NCBI GenBank assembly: GCA_965660355.1
Contig: CBFHZN010000005.1
Span: 40,202 to 104,201 of the forward strand
Direction: 5' to 3'
From: CAJXVY01 sp965660355
GTDB taxonomy: Bacteria; Actinomycetota; Actinomycetes; Actinomycetales; Microbacteriaceae
Length of the DNA: 64,000 nucleotides
The position numbers and the translations under genes were made by a program. Positions 1 to 9,356 of the stretch are shown here, one piece after another. Below the pieces are notes generated by a model that saw nothing but the letters and a program-made list of their open reading frames with translations, was not told the origin of the DNA and did not search any database. The first letter of the stretch is position 1. Every line of letters starts with the position of its first letter.

Positions 1-1347
1 GGCGATTGGGATGTGTTGATGCTGGATGAGCCGACCAACCATTTGGATTTAGATGCTGTTTATTGGCTTAGTGGGCATTTGAAAAACCGCTGGCCTAAAT
101 CTCAAGGTGGGTTATTGGTGGTAACTCACGACAGGTGGTTTTTAGATGAGGTTTGCACTCAGACCTGGGAGGTGCATCCTGGGGGTCTAGACAGCTTTGA
201 AGGTGGTTACGCCGCATATATTCTGCAGCGTGCAGAACGCGATAGGCAGGCAGCGGCAAGCGAATCCAGAAGGCAAAACCTGCTTAGAAAAGAACTTGCC
301 TGGCTCAGGCGTGGAGCACCTGCGAGAACCACCAAGCCCAAGTTTCGAATCGATGCCGCCAATGAACTGATTTCCAATGAACCACCACCGAGAGATCAGT
401 TGGAGCTCAAGAAATTAGCAACAACGCGTTTGGGAAAAGATGTCATCGAGATTGAACATCTAGGTTTTAGTGACATCTTTGAAAACATTGAACTGATCTT
501 GGGAGCGGGAGACCGAATTGGACTACTGGGCGCCAATGGCTCCGGAAAAACAACTTTCACAAAACTGATAACTGGTGAATTAACCCCCGATCAGGGCAGA
601 GTGAAGCTTGGAAAGACAGTGAATATGGCCGTTTTGAGCCAAAACCTGGATGAATTGGACGAATTGGCCGATGAGCGAATTTATTCGATTATCTCGCGAG
701 AGAAAACCAGCTTTTCGGTTGGTAAAAAAGAATTTTCGCCAGGGCAGTTATTGGAGCAACTCGGTTTTTCTCAACAGCAACTGCAGGCACCGGTTGGGGA
801 TCTCTCGGGTGGGCAAAAAAGAAGACTGCAACTGATGAGGTTGTTGTTTAGGGAGCCAAATGTTTTGATTTTGGATGAGCCAACAAACGATTTGGACACA
901 GACATGCTCGCCGCCATGGAAGACCTACTGGATTCTTGGCCGGGAACATTGATTGTCATAAGCCACGACAGGTATTTACTGGAACGAGTAACTGATAATC
1001 AGTATGCGATTTTGGGAGATGGCAACCTGAGGCATCTCCCCGGCGGTGTGGAGCAGTATCTGCAGTTGAAAAAACCTAAAACCGAGACTGAGATAAAAAC
1101 CACCAAACAACGAAAGGGTCTAACTGGCGCTGAAAAGCGAAACTTGGAAAAAGAACAGGCAAGTCTTTCTAGAAAAATCGAAAAAATAACTGCAGAAATT
1201 AAAAACCACGAACAGGCCATGTCGGCTGTTTCTGTCGATGATTATCAGCAGCTAGCTGAGATGGGTAAAAAGTTGAATGAGCTCAAAGAACAACTTTCGA
1301 GCATTGAGGATCAGTGGCTGATTGTCTCCGAAAAGCTCGCAGAATGA
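1..1347 (+). CDS. ABC-F family ATPase, Uup-like, 5' truncated by the window edge
   Basis: The reading frame is open from base 1, so the start and the first nucleotide-binding site lie outside the window. What remains begins at the Walker B/D-loop of the first ABC domain (LMLDEPTNHLD), then the inter-domain linker with the ELAWLRRGAPARTTK signature seen in Uup-type proteins. A complete second ABC domain follows: Walker A GANGSGKTT near residue 178, signature LSGGQ near 266, Walker B VLILDEPTNDLD near 289. A charged coiled-coil tail (about residues 375-445) is also typical of Uup. ABC-F proteins are soluble, lack membrane domains and act on ribosomes or on DNA-branch metabolism. The family call is firm; the exact role is not known from sequence. 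Confidence 0.9.
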   Translation, partial: GDWDVLMLDEPTNHLDLDAVYWLSGHLKNRWPKSQGGLLVVTHDRWFLDEVCTQTWEVHPGGLDSFEGGYAAYILQRAERDRQAAASESRRQNLLRKELAWLRRGAPARTTKPKFRIDAANELISNEPPPRDQLELKKLATTRLGKDVIEIEHLGFSDIFENIELILGAGDRIGLLGANGSGKTTFTKLITGELTPDQGRVKLGKTVNMAVLSQNLDELDELADERIYSIISREKTSFSVGKKEFSPGQLLEQLGFSQQQLQAPVGDLSGGQKRRLQLMRLLFREPNVLILDEPTNDLDTDMLAAMEDLLDSWPGTLIVISHDRYLLERVTDNQYAILGDGNLRHLPGGVEQYLQLKKPKTETEIKTTKQRKGLTGAEKRNLEKEQASLSRKIEKITAEIKNHEQAMSAVSVDDYQQLAEMGKKLNELKEQLSSIEDQWLIVSEKLAE

Positions 1348-1379
1348 AACTTTCACTGGATTTTCTGGCAAACTGTGTG

Positions 1380-1393
1380 CGGGAGATATCCCG
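1380..1393 (+). other. small inverted repeat before tRNA-Gln
   Basis: A perfect 5-base stem (CGGGA/TCCCG) with a GATA loop sits between the ABC-F stop codon and the tRNA, one base before the acceptor stem. There is no T tract, so it is a poor intrinsic terminator. It may be a processing or 3'-end structure of the upstream mRNA. Confidence 0.3.
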
Positions 1394-1394
1394 T

Positions 1395-1466
1395 TCCGCC
1401 CTAGTGTAATGGCAGCACGGCGCTCTTTGGAGGCGTTAGGTCTAGGTTCGAATCCTAGGGGCGGAG
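1395..1466 (+). tRNA. tRNA-Gln (anticodon TTG)
   Basis: A full cloverleaf can be drawn: 7-bp acceptor stem TCCGCCC/GGGCGGA, anticodon stem around loop CTTTGGA (anticodon TTG), T-arm CTAGG-TTCGAAT-CCTAG and discriminator G. CCA is not encoded. It lies immediately upstream of glmU, as tRNA-Gln commonly does in Actinobacteria. Confidence 0.95.
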
Positions 1467-1487
1467 CGCGGGACTATGAGGAGTGCT

Positions 1488-2882
1488 ATGAATAAGCATC
1501 TAGCTGTTGTAGTGCTCGCTGCTGGAAGCGGCACTCGAATGAAATCCTCAACCCCAAAGGTGTTGCATCAACTTGCAGGGCTATCCCTAATCGAACACGT
1601 TTTAGCAACCGGCAGGGCTTTGCAACCAGCAAGACTGGTCACCGTGTTGAAACACCAACAAGAAAAAATTGAGCAAGCTTTAGAAGGCCTTGCAGATGAT
1701 GTTGAATTCATTACCCAGTCAGATACCCCGGGAACCGGGGCAGCCGTTGAATCGGCAATGGAGGCACTAACTGATTTCAATGGAGCGGTGGTTGTCTTAA
1801 GTGGTGATGTTCCACTGATGGATGTTTACACATTGAATTTATTGATTGATACCCACCTTGAATCAAATGCCAAAGTGTCTTTACTCACGGCAACAGTTGA
1901 TAACCCTGCAGGTTATGGTCGGGTGATTCAAAAAGGAAAAAGGATCTCAATAATCGAAGATAGAGATTGTTCTGAAGAGCAATTGAAAATCAACCAAATA
2001 AACGCAGGTGTTTATGTGTTTGATTCTGATTTTTTGGCATCAGCCCTGGGTAATTTGAACACCAGCAATGCACAGTCAGAAAAATATCTAACCGATGTCG
2101 TTTCGCAAGCGGAAGAAGTGAGTTCTGTGGAGGTAAAAGACAACTGGTTGGTTGCGGGCATTAATGACCGAGTGCAGTTATCAGAGGTAGCTCAGGAACT
2201 AAACAGCAGAATCATTAAAGCTTGGCAACTAAGCGGGGTAACGGTCATTGACCCTTCAACTACATGGGTGGATGTGACAGTTCAGCTTGGGCAAGATGTT
2301 TCTATTGAGCCAAACGTTCAGCTTCGTGGAAGCACTTCAATTGGGACAGCCTCAACTGTTGGTTCGGGGTCGGTCATTACTGATGCGGCCATAGGTTCAA
2401 ATGTGAGCATCAAAAGCTCTGACATAACCTCATCGGTGATTGATGACAGATCCAGTGTTGGCCCATTCGCGTTTTTACGAGCAGGCACTCGATTGTCAGC
2501 AGATGGGAAAATCGGAGCTTTTGTAGAAACAAAGAACTCGACTATTGGTGTTGGATCAAAAGTTCCTCACCTGACCTATGTTGGTGATGCAGTAATTGGC
2601 GAGGGAGTGAACATCGGTGCCGGCACGATATTTGCAAACTACGACGGGATCAACAAACACAAAACAGTTGTTGGCGACCACGTGAAAACTGGAGCCGGAA
2701 ATGTTTTCGTGGCTCCGGTGACTATCAATTCAGGAAGTTACACAGCAGCTGGTAGCGTGATACGCAAAGATGTGAAATCCGGGGACCTAGCAATGAATCA
2801 CTCACCGCAGAGAGCTATTGCCGGTTGGGTGCTGGCAAATAGGCCTGATTCACTCGCAGCTAAACAAGCCAAAGGAAAGTAG
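1488..2882 (+). CDS. glmU: bifunctional UDP-N-acetylglucosamine pyrophosphorylase / glucosamine-1-phosphate N-acetyltransferase GlmU
   Basis: GlmU catalyses the last two steps to UDP-GlcNAc, the precursor of peptidoglycan, in the cytosol. The N-terminal uridyltransferase half opens with LAAGSGTRMKS (about residues 10-20). The C-terminal half is a left-handed beta-helix of hexapeptide repeats with the acetyltransferase segment VPHLTYVGD and the conserved NIGAGTIFANYDG. I chose the ATG at 1488 (464 aa) because GAGGAG lies 5 bases upstream; an in-frame ATG at 1476 has no ribosome site and would itself overlap that GAGGAG. The stop overlaps the prs start by one base, so the two are probably co-transcribed. 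Confidence 0.96.
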   Translation: MNKHLAVVVLAAGSGTRMKSSTPKVLHQLAGLSLIEHVLATGRALQPARLVTVLKHQQEKIEQALEGLADDVEFITQSDTPGTGAAVESAMEALTDFNGAVVVLSGDVPLMDVYTLNLLIDTHLESNAKVSLLTATVDNPAGYGRVIQKGKRISIIEDRDCSEEQLKINQINAGVYVFDSDFLASALGNLNTSNAQSEKYLTDVVSQAEEVSSVEVKDNWLVAGINDRVQLSEVAQELNSRIIKAWQLSGVTVIDPSTTWVDVTVQLGQDVSIEPNVQLRGSTSIGTASTVGSGSVITDAAIGSNVSIKSSDITSSVIDDRSSVGPFAFLRAGTRLSADGKIGAFVETKNSTIGVGSKVPHLTYVGDAVIGEGVNIGAGTIFANYDGINKHKTVVGDHVKTGAGNVFVAPVTINSGSYTAAGSVIRKDVKSGDLAMNHSPQRAIAGWVLANRPDSLAAKQAKGK

Positions 2883-3862
2883 TGGTTATGGGCGTCGTAA
2901 AGTCAAACTCAAAGCAGATGATTCTTGCTACAGGAAGGGCCCACCCAGAATTGGCCGAGGAAGTTGCAAGGCTGTTGGGAACTGAAGTCGTTCCCATGCA
3001 GAATTATGATTTTGCAAACGGAGAGACTTTTGTCCGCTTCGAGCAGTCTGTTCGTGGCGTTGATGCCTTTGTCATCCAAGCTCACCCCAACCCAATCAAC
3101 CACTGGGTGATGGAGCAGTTGTTGATGGTGGATGCTTTGAAGCGAGCAAGTGCTAAGAGGATCACGGTGGTTGCACCATTTTTCCCATATGCAAGGCAAG
3201 ACAAAAAACACAAGGGTCGTGAGCCAATTTCAGCCCGATTGATGACAGATTTGTATCACAAGGCTGGAGCCAATCGCCTAATGAGTGTTGATTTACACTC
3301 ACCACAGATTCAAGGTTTTTTTGAAGGCCCGGTAGATCACCTGTGGGCTTTGCCCCTGATGGCTGATCACGTTGCAGAGCAGTATGGAACTGAAAACCTA
3401 ACCGTTGTTTCTCCAGATTCAGGACGAGTCAGGGTCGCTGATATTTGGGCTGACCGACTCAGCTCACCGCTGGCGATCATCCACAAGCGTCGGGATCCAG
3501 ATAAACCCAACCAAGTGCAGGTGCACGAGCTTGTTGGGGATGTCGAGGGCAGAGACTGCCTGCTGGTTGATGACATGATCGACACTGGAGGCACGATTCT
3601 CTCCGCAGCCCAAGCTTTGAAAGAAAACGGAGCAAAGAGAGTTTTAGTTGCCGCAACCCACGCAGTTTTCAGTGACCCAGCTGTTGAGCGTTTGAGCAGC
3701 GGGGCATTTGATGAGGTGATAGTCACTGACACATTGCCAATTGCTCAGGAAAAGCGGTTTGAGCAGCTAACTGTTTTGTCAATCGCACCTTTGATTGCAA
3801 AGGCCATTTATGCGGTATTTGATGATGACAGCGTTAACTCTCTGTTTCCCGGGCATGCCTAA
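2882..3862 (+). CDS. prs: ribose-phosphate pyrophosphokinase
   Basis: Makes PRPP from ribose-5-phosphate and ATP, supplying nucleotide, histidine and tryptophan synthesis. The type I family is recognised by the PRPP-binding loop VDDMIDTGGT near residues 229-238, the flexible-loop segment IHKRRD and the Mg-binding VDLHSPQ stretch. The length (326 aa) is normal. The GTG at 2882 overlaps the glmU stop and follows AAAGGAAAG at a good distance; an ATG at 2888 is the alternative. glmU-prs is a conserved actinobacterial pair. Confidence 0.95.
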   Translation: MVMGVVKSNSKQMILATGRAHPELAEEVARLLGTEVVPMQNYDFANGETFVRFEQSVRGVDAFVIQAHPNPINHWVMEQLLMVDALKRASAKRITVVAPFFPYARQDKKHKGREPISARLMTDLYHKAGANRLMSVDLHSPQIQGFFEGPVDHLWALPLMADHVAEQYGTENLTVVSPDSGRVRVADIWADRLSSPLAIIHKRRDPDKPNQVQVHELVGDVEGRDCLLVDDMIDTGGTILSAAQALKENGAKRVLVAATHAVFSDPAVERLSSGAFDEVIVTDTLPIAQEKRFEQLTVLSIAPLIAKAIYAVFDDDSVNSLFPGHA

Positions 3863-3871
3863 GCTGAGGCC

Positions 3872-5095
3872 GTGAAAAACCAACTTCGCCTGTATCAGGC
3901 GGTGTTTATAGGTATTGCAGCCATGCTGGGTGCCGGTGTTTTTGTTGTTTTTGCACCAGCTGCTTCTCTAGCGGGGTATTTATTGCCGTTATCAGTTTTG
4001 ATTGCGGGCATAGTTGCTTTTTTGAATGCTTCCTCGGTCTCACAGCTCGCTGCGAGTGTTTCAAGGCCAGGTGGCGCTTACAGCTATGCGCAGGTGTATC
4101 TAACTCAGAACTGGGCATTTTTGGCTGGCAGTAGTTTTCTGATTGGGAAGATTGCATCATCGGCGGCAATAGCGCTGGCGGTTGCCGGTTATCTATTTCC
4201 GGAGCAGCGGATATTGGTCGCTGTTCTAAGTGTTATTGCCATGGCAACAATAAACATTCTGGGAATCAATCGAACCGCTTTTGGATCTTTGATTCTTGGT
4301 GGTATCACCTTGTTGTTTTTGACCTTTGTAATCATCGCAGGGCTCATCTCTGGCCCGAGCGAATCAATCAGCAGGGGCCCGGAGTTGCAAGGTTTTGGTG
4401 TGCTCACAGCCGCTGCATTGATATTTTTTGCCTTTGCGGGGTATGCAAGGGTGGCAACACTGGGGGATGAGCTGGTTGATTCCAAGAAAAACACCGCTAA
4501 GGCGGTTGGAATCTCGTTTGCGATTGTCTTTGGAATCTATTTGGCTCTCTCTTTTGTGATGCCGGCGGTTTTGGGAAATTTCTTAGTTTTCTCAATTGCA
4601 CCAATGATTGATTACCTTGCCTTGGCGCTTCCCAACTTCCCATCGGAGATAGTGGTTGTTGTAGCTGGAATCGCATCCTTGGGGTCTCTGCTTGCACTTT
4701 TAGCTGGCATGAGCAGAACCGCATCGGTTATGGGTGAAGATGGCGAGTTACCTAAGTTATTTGCCATCAGGGGAGGCCCTGGAAACGCTCCTTGGTTTGC
4801 AGAAATTGCAATCAGTCTGGTGGTGATTGTGTTTGTGCTCAGCGGCAATCTGGTTTGGACTGTGGGGCTTAGTTCATTCTCAATTCTGACCTATTACGCG
4901 GTGGCAAACCTGGCCGCCTACAGGCAACCAAAAGATATTTCCAACAGGTCAAGAATTTGGCCCTTGGCCGGGTTGATGCTTTGTTTGGCGATTGGTTTTT
5001 CAGTTCCGGTGGATTCACTGTTCATTGGTTTTGTTCTTTTGGCGACAGTGATGCTTTTGAGAATAGGTCTTTTCAGGATTAATAAAATCCGCTAG
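3872..5095 (+). CDS. APC-superfamily amino acid permease
   Basis: The product is a very hydrophobic protein of 407 residues with roughly 12 predicted membrane segments. The first helix carries the glycine-rich stretch AAMLGAGVFVVFAPAASLAG found in APC (amino acid/polyamine/cation) carriers, where it contributes to substrate binding. The GTG start follows CTGAGG. It sits ten bases after prs and is probably read with it. The substrate cannot be told from sequence; amino acid uptake or efflux is inferred from the family. Confidence 0.85.
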   Translation: MKNQLRLYQAVFIGIAAMLGAGVFVVFAPAASLAGYLLPLSVLIAGIVAFLNASSVSQLAASVSRPGGAYSYAQVYLTQNWAFLAGSSFLIGKIASSAAIALAVAGYLFPEQRILVAVLSVIAMATINILGINRTAFGSLILGGITLLFLTFVIIAGLISGPSESISRGPELQGFGVLTAAALIFFAFAGYARVATLGDELVDSKKNTAKAVGISFAIVFGIYLALSFVMPAVLGNFLVFSIAPMIDYLALALPNFPSEIVVVVAGIASLGSLLALLAGMSRTASVMGEDGELPKLFAIRGGPGNAPWFAEIAISLVVIVFVLSGNLVWTVGLSSFSILTYYAVANLAAYRQPKDISNRSRIWPLAGLMLCLAIGFSVPVDSLFIGFVLLATVMLLRIGLFRINKIR

Positions 5096-5203
5096 TATCA
5101 CCTTTGAACAACGGCGAGGGATTTTTATCCGTTATCGACGGGGTGGTTGGTAAGGCCAATCCTCACGCCTGAGTTGATAGCCCACCAACGAAGGAACAAA
5201 ATA

Positions 5204-5821
5204 ATGAGTGATCACAACTTTGACGCTGAAATCAGAAACGACTTTGGAAAAGGCGCTGCCCGCAAATTGCGCGCAGCCGGGAAAACTCCGGCTGTGATCT
5301 ATGGTCACGGCAATGCCACGCGCCACATTTCCCTCCCATCGCGGGAAACAATGCTGGCCTTAAGGACCAAAAACGCCCTTTTGGAGCTCAAAATTGATGG
5401 CAAAAAAGAGCTTGTGCTTGTGAAAAGCGCCCAAAAAGACCCTGTGCGTCAGGAAATTGAACACGTTGACCTGGTGGAGATTAAAAAAGGCGAAAAGGTG
5501 CACGTGGAGGTGCCCGTTCACGTCGTTGGCGAGCCAATGGGTGGAACTGTTGTGGATGTTGTGCATTCAACAGTTGCCTTGGAGGCTTCAGCTATCAGCA
5601 TTCCTGAGTATGTTGAATTGCACATCAGCAAGGAAAATCCAGCCGGCCACCACTACACAGTCAGTGACCTAATCGTTCCTGATGATGTTGTTTTGGAATT
5701 GGCAGCGGAGGAAAACGTAGCGGTTGTCACCGAGACCCGTGCGGCTGTCGAGGAAGAGACCGCCGAAACAACTGAGGGATCAGCAGATAGTGCTGCTGAA
5801 GAGTCGCCAGCAAGCGAATAA
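5204..5821 (+). CDS. rplY: 50S ribosomal protein L25 (Ctc/TL5 type)
   Basis: Binds 5S rRNA in the large subunit. The N-terminal L25 domain contains the conserved GKGAARKLRAAGKTPAVIYG stretch, followed by the TL5 C-terminal beta domain and an acidic Glu/Ala-rich tail typical of the Ctc form. The start is the ATG at 5204 behind AAGGAAC; an upstream in-frame start at 5147 lacks a ribosome site and adds residues absent from the family. The 108 bases before it show no clear structure. It heads the conserved rplY-pth-mfd-mazG run. Confidence 0.95.
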   Translation: MSDHNFDAEIRNDFGKGAARKLRAAGKTPAVIYGHGNATRHISLPSRETMLALRTKNALLELKIDGKKELVLVKSAQKDPVRQEIEHVDLVEIKKGEKVHVEVPVHVVGEPMGGTVVDVVHSTVALEASAISIPEYVELHISKENPAGHHYTVSDLIVPDDVVLELAAEENVAVVTETRAAVEEETAETTEGSADSAAEESPASE

Positions 5822-6380
5822 TTCCTGGTTGGTGGTTGGGTTAGGAAACCCAGGCACCAAGTATGAAAATAACCGACACAACATCGGGCAGTTGGTCCTA
5901 GACGAATTGGTCGGTGAGAAATTCAAATCTCACCGAACCAATTCATTTATTGTGCAAACCAATATCGCAGGCCAAAAAGTGGTTTTGGCAAAACCCGCAA
6001 GTTTTATGAATCGTTCAGGTGGTCCGGTTAGCTCACTTTTGAAGTATTTCGATTTGCCAACTTCAAAGCTTTTGGTGATTCACGATGAACTGGATTTGGA
6101 CTACGGAGTTTTGAAGCTAAAGACAGGTGGTGGTCATGCAGGCCACAATGGCCTTAGGGACATAATTGCCGCCACCGATAATGACTTCCACAGATTGCGT
6201 TTTGGAATTGGAAGACCACCGGGTCAGATGCCAACAGCAGATTATGTGTTGCGGGATTTTGCAGCGTCAGAGAAAAAACAACTCAAATTGAATCTCAAAT
6301 TGGCTGCAGAAGCGGTTGAAATGGTGGTCAGTGAAGGAGTTCAGGGAGCTATGCAGAAATTACACGCTCCCAGAGAGTAG
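5790..6380 (+). CDS. pth: peptidyl-tRNA hydrolase
   Basis: Releases tRNA from stalled peptidyl-tRNA. The family is clear from VVGLGNPGTKYENNRHNIG with catalytic His, KPASFMNRSGGPV, HDELDLDYG with catalytic Asp, and GGGHAGHNGLRDI. The start is uncertain: GTG at 5790 gives 196 aa with GAGGGA 10 bases upstream and overlaps rplY by 32 bases; TTG at 5829 or GTG at 5832 would give a shorter N-terminus. It is translationally coupled to rplY in either case. Confidence 0.93.
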   Translation: MLLKSRQQANNSWLVVGLGNPGTKYENNRHNIGQLVLDELVGEKFKSHRTNSFIVQTNIAGQKVVLAKPASFMNRSGGPVSSLLKYFDLPTSKLLVIHDELDLDYGVLKLKTGGGHAGHNGLRDIIAATDNDFHRLRFGIGRPPGQMPTADYVLRDFAASEKKQLKLNLKLAAEAVEMVVSEGVQGAMQKLHAPRE

Positions 6381-6389
6381 GATTTCCCG

Positions 6390-9356
6390 GTGAGCTTGAA
6401 GCCCCTAGGAGAAAAAATCTCAGAGGGTTACCCCTACTCAAAATTTGAAGCCTCTGTCAAAAATGACTCATCTTCCGTAGTTGCACCAATCGGTTCACAT
6501 CCTTTTTTAGTGGCGGATATGCCAAGGCTCAAAGGTGTCGAAAAGCCATATGTGGTGATAACAGCAACTGGTCGCGAAGCCCAAGAGATGATTGATTTCT
6601 TAGAGGAATATGACCCAGGGTTTGAGCTGATTGAGTTTCCTAGTTGGGAGACACTGCCCCATGAAAGGCTCTCTCCATCATCAGAAACTGTTGGAAAAAG
6701 ATTGCGTGCGATTTCCAGACTGATTGAGCTAGCCAATAAGCCAGCCAAGCACCCTGTTTTTGTGATTATGAGCGTGAGAGCTGCATTGCAACCGGTTCAT
6801 TCGCAATTAGCAGAGCACCCCGCTATGCAGATTCTTTCTGGCAAAGAGTATTCACTGGCTGAGCTGCCGTTGAAACTGATTGAACTTGGTTATGAGCGAG
6901 TTGACATGGTGAGTCAGCGCGGCGAGTTTGCANNNNNNNNNNNNNNNNNNNNNNNNNNNNNNNNNNNNNNNNNNNNNNNNNNNNNNNNNNNNNNNNNNNN
7001 NNNNNNNNNNNNNNNNNNNNNNNNNNNNNNTGATGATGACTTGAACTCTTGGATTGAAGATCTAAAAAACCAGGAGTACTCGATTATTTTCACCGCTAAC
7101 GGTCCAGGAACCGCAGAGCGCATTGCTGAGCTGAGTGGGGCAAAGCTTATTGATGAGTATTCCGGAGATGAGGGTGTATTTGTCATTCGGGGAAATTTGC
7201 AAAAAGGTTTGGTTTCCCCGGCAAGCAAACTTGCAATCATCACCGAGCGTGAATATCTGGGTCGGAATGCCACTTATATCGCCCCCAGTAAAAGAAAGCT
7301 TGCCTCAAGGCGTGGCCCACAGGTTGACCCTCTGGAATTAAAAGCTGGGGATTATGTTGTTCACGAGTTTCACGGTGTCGGCCAGTTCAAAGAGTTAGTG
7401 CAGCGAAAAGTCGGCAGGGGCGGGAAATTAAACCGCGAGTATTTGCTAATCGAATACGCCCCACCAAAAAAAAGCTACCCAGCGGACACTTTATTTGTTC
7501 CTGTTGACCAACTGGATCTGGTCACCAGATACGTCGGTGGAGAAGCACCGGTTTTATCAAAAATGGGTGGAAGCGACTGGGCCAAGGCCAAAGGCAATGC
7601 TAGAAAAGCAGTCAGACAGATTGCCATCGATCTCGTGAAGCTCTATGCCGAGCGGTCAAAAGCCGAGGGGTATGCCTTTGGACCCGACACAGCTTGGCAG
7701 CATGAGTTGGAGGAGGCCTTTCCCTATGTTGAAACTGCTGACCAGCTAAATACCATCGAGGAAGTAAAGCGAGACATGGAAAGTCCAAGACCGATGGATA
7801 GGTTGTTGGCGGGCGATGTTGGTTTTGGAAAAACCGAGGTTGCACTGAGGGCTGCTTTCAAAGCCATCCAAGATGGCAAGCAGGTTGCGATACTGTGCCC
7901 AACGACACTGCTGGTGAGACAACACATGGAAACCTTTAGAGATCGCTTCAAAGGATTCCCGGTAAACATCGAGGCACTTTCCAGGTTTCAATCATCAAAT
8001 AATGTGAAACAAACCCTGCAAGGCTTGCAAACAGGTGCGGTTGATTTGGTAATTGGTACTCACAGATTGCTTGGTGAGGGCGTGAAGTTTAGAAACCTGG
8101 GGCTGATCATCGTTGACGAGGAGCAGCGCTTCGGTGTTGAGCACAAAGAAAAACTCAAAAGCTTCAGAGCAAATGTTGATGTTTTATCAATGAGTGCTAC
8201 ACCAATTCCAAGAACACTGGAAATGGCGGTGACCGGCATCAGAGAAATGAGCACACTCGCCACACCGCCTGAGCAACGCCAGCCAATTTTGACCTATGTC
8301 GGAGGTTATTCAGAGCAGCAGCTGGCAGCCGCTATCCGAAGAGAACTAATTCGCGAGGGACAGGTTTTCTATGTTCACAACAGAGTTAGCTCAATCGATG
8401 GGGTTGCCAATGAGATAGCGCGTTTGGTTCCTGAGGCAAGAGTTGGTGTTGCCCATGGAAAACTCCCCGAGGCTCAATTGGAACAGGTGGTGGTGGATTT
8501 CTGGGAGCGAAAATTCGATGTCTTGGTTTCAACCACAATCATTGAAACGGGCATAGATATCCCAAATGCGAATACTTTGATTGTTGATAGGGCCGAAAAC
8601 TACGGGCTTAGCCAGCTACATCAGATCAGGGGACGTGTCGGCAGATCCAGAGAGCGAGCCTATGCCTATTTTTTCTATGACCCATCAAAGCCTCTTACTG
8701 AAACAGCTCATGACCGATTGGCAACAATTGCCACCAATAATGAACTGGGAAGTGGATTCCAAGTTGCCATGAAAGACCTAGAAATCAGAGGTGCTGGAAA
8801 CTTGCTTGGGGGAGAGCAGAGTGGGCACATAGCGGGTGTTGGCTTTGATCTTTACTTGCGAATGATTGGCGAGGCGGTTGATGAGTTCAAAGGCAAAAAG
8901 GTTGAAGCTCCGGCTGAGCTAAACCTTGAGATTCCTGTAAGCGCACAGATCCCGACCAGCTATTTGGATAGTGACCGACTGAGACTCGAGGCCTATCACA
9001 AACTCAGCGCTGCGGGAGGCTCAGATTCAACACCTGAGCAGTTGACGTTGATTCTAGAAGAGCTAGAAGATCGCTACGGCAAGGCCCCTCAAGAATTGAA
9101 AACCCTAATTCGGGTTACAGAGCTTAGACAGATTGCAAACCGTTTGGGTTTGAAAGATCTCAACATGCTGGGGGATAAGTTGAGAATGCAACCGATAGAG
9201 CTCAGCGAGAGTCAATTGGTCCAGCTATCGCATAACCACAGCGGAGTGAGGTATTTGCAATCAGCAAATATGTTGACACTTGATAAGCCAGTCTCACTTG
9301 CAACCGATGAGCAGGTGGTTGACTGGGTGCAAGAGTTTTTGGAGGGCTTGGCTTGA
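6390..9356 (+). CDS. mfd: transcription-repair coupling factor Mfd, interrupted by an assembly gap
   Basis: Mfd removes RNA polymerase stalled at DNA damage and recruits UvrA. Seen in order: the UvrB-like N-terminal region (about 181 residues before the gap), domain 3 after the gap, the RNA polymerase-interacting CarD-like domain (GDYVVHEFHGVGQF), Walker A GDVGFGKTEVAL, the DEEQ box in VDEEQRFGVEHKEKLK, SATPIPRTLEMA, helicase motif VI QIRGRVGRS and the C-terminal D7 region. The frame reads through 98 N as 988 aa, but the family is about 1150-1200 aa, so much of the UvrB-homology region is missing. The GTG start at 6390 follows AGGA. The stop overlaps mazG. Confidence 0.95.
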   Translation: MSLKPLGEKISEGYPYSKFEASVKNDSSSVVAPIGSHPFLVADMPRLKGVEKPYVVITATGREAQEMIDFLEEYDPGFELIEFPSWETLPHERLSPSSETVGKRLRAISRLIELANKPAKHPVFVIMSVRAALQPVHSQLAEHPAMQILSGKEYSLAELPLKLIELGYERVDMVSQRGEFAXXXXXXXXXXXXXXXXXXXXXXXXXXXXXXXXXDDDLNSWIEDLKNQEYSIIFTANGPGTAERIAELSGAKLIDEYSGDEGVFVIRGNLQKGLVSPASKLAIITEREYLGRNATYIAPSKRKLASRRGPQVDPLELKAGDYVVHEFHGVGQFKELVQRKVGRGGKLNREYLLIEYAPPKKSYPADTLFVPVDQLDLVTRYVGGEAPVLSKMGGSDWAKAKGNARKAVRQIAIDLVKLYAERSKAEGYAFGPDTAWQHELEEAFPYVETADQLNTIEEVKRDMESPRPMDRLLAGDVGFGKTEVALRAAFKAIQDGKQVAILCPTTLLVRQHMETFRDRFKGFPVNIEALSRFQSSNNVKQTLQGLQTGAVDLVIGTHRLLGEGVKFRNLGLIIVDEEQRFGVEHKEKLKSFRANVDVLSMSATPIPRTLEMAVTGIREMSTLATPPEQRQPILTYVGGYSEQQLAAAIRRELIREGQVFYVHNRVSSIDGVANEIARLVPEARVGVAHGKLPEAQLEQVVVDFWERKFDVLVSTTIIETGIDIPNANTLIVDRAENYGLSQLHQIRGRVGRSRERAYAYFFYDPSKPLTETAHDRLATIATNNELGSGFQVAMKDLEIRGAGNLLGGEQSGHIAGVGFDLYLRMIGEAVDEFKGKKVEAPAELNLEIPVSAQIPTSYLDSDRLRLEAYHKLSAAGGSDSTPEQLTLILEELEDRYGKAPQELKTLIRVTELRQIANRLGLKDLNMLGDKLRMQPIELSESQLVQLSHNHSGVRYLQSANMLTLDKPVSLATDEQVVDWVQEFLEGLA
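6933..7030. other. assembly gap of 98 N inside mfd
   Basis: A run of N. The flanks are not identical to each other. By comparison with E. coli Mfd, from the RGEFA segment before the gap to the domain-3 segment after it should take about 190 residues, so roughly 550-600 bases are missing, not 98. Confidence 0.97.
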
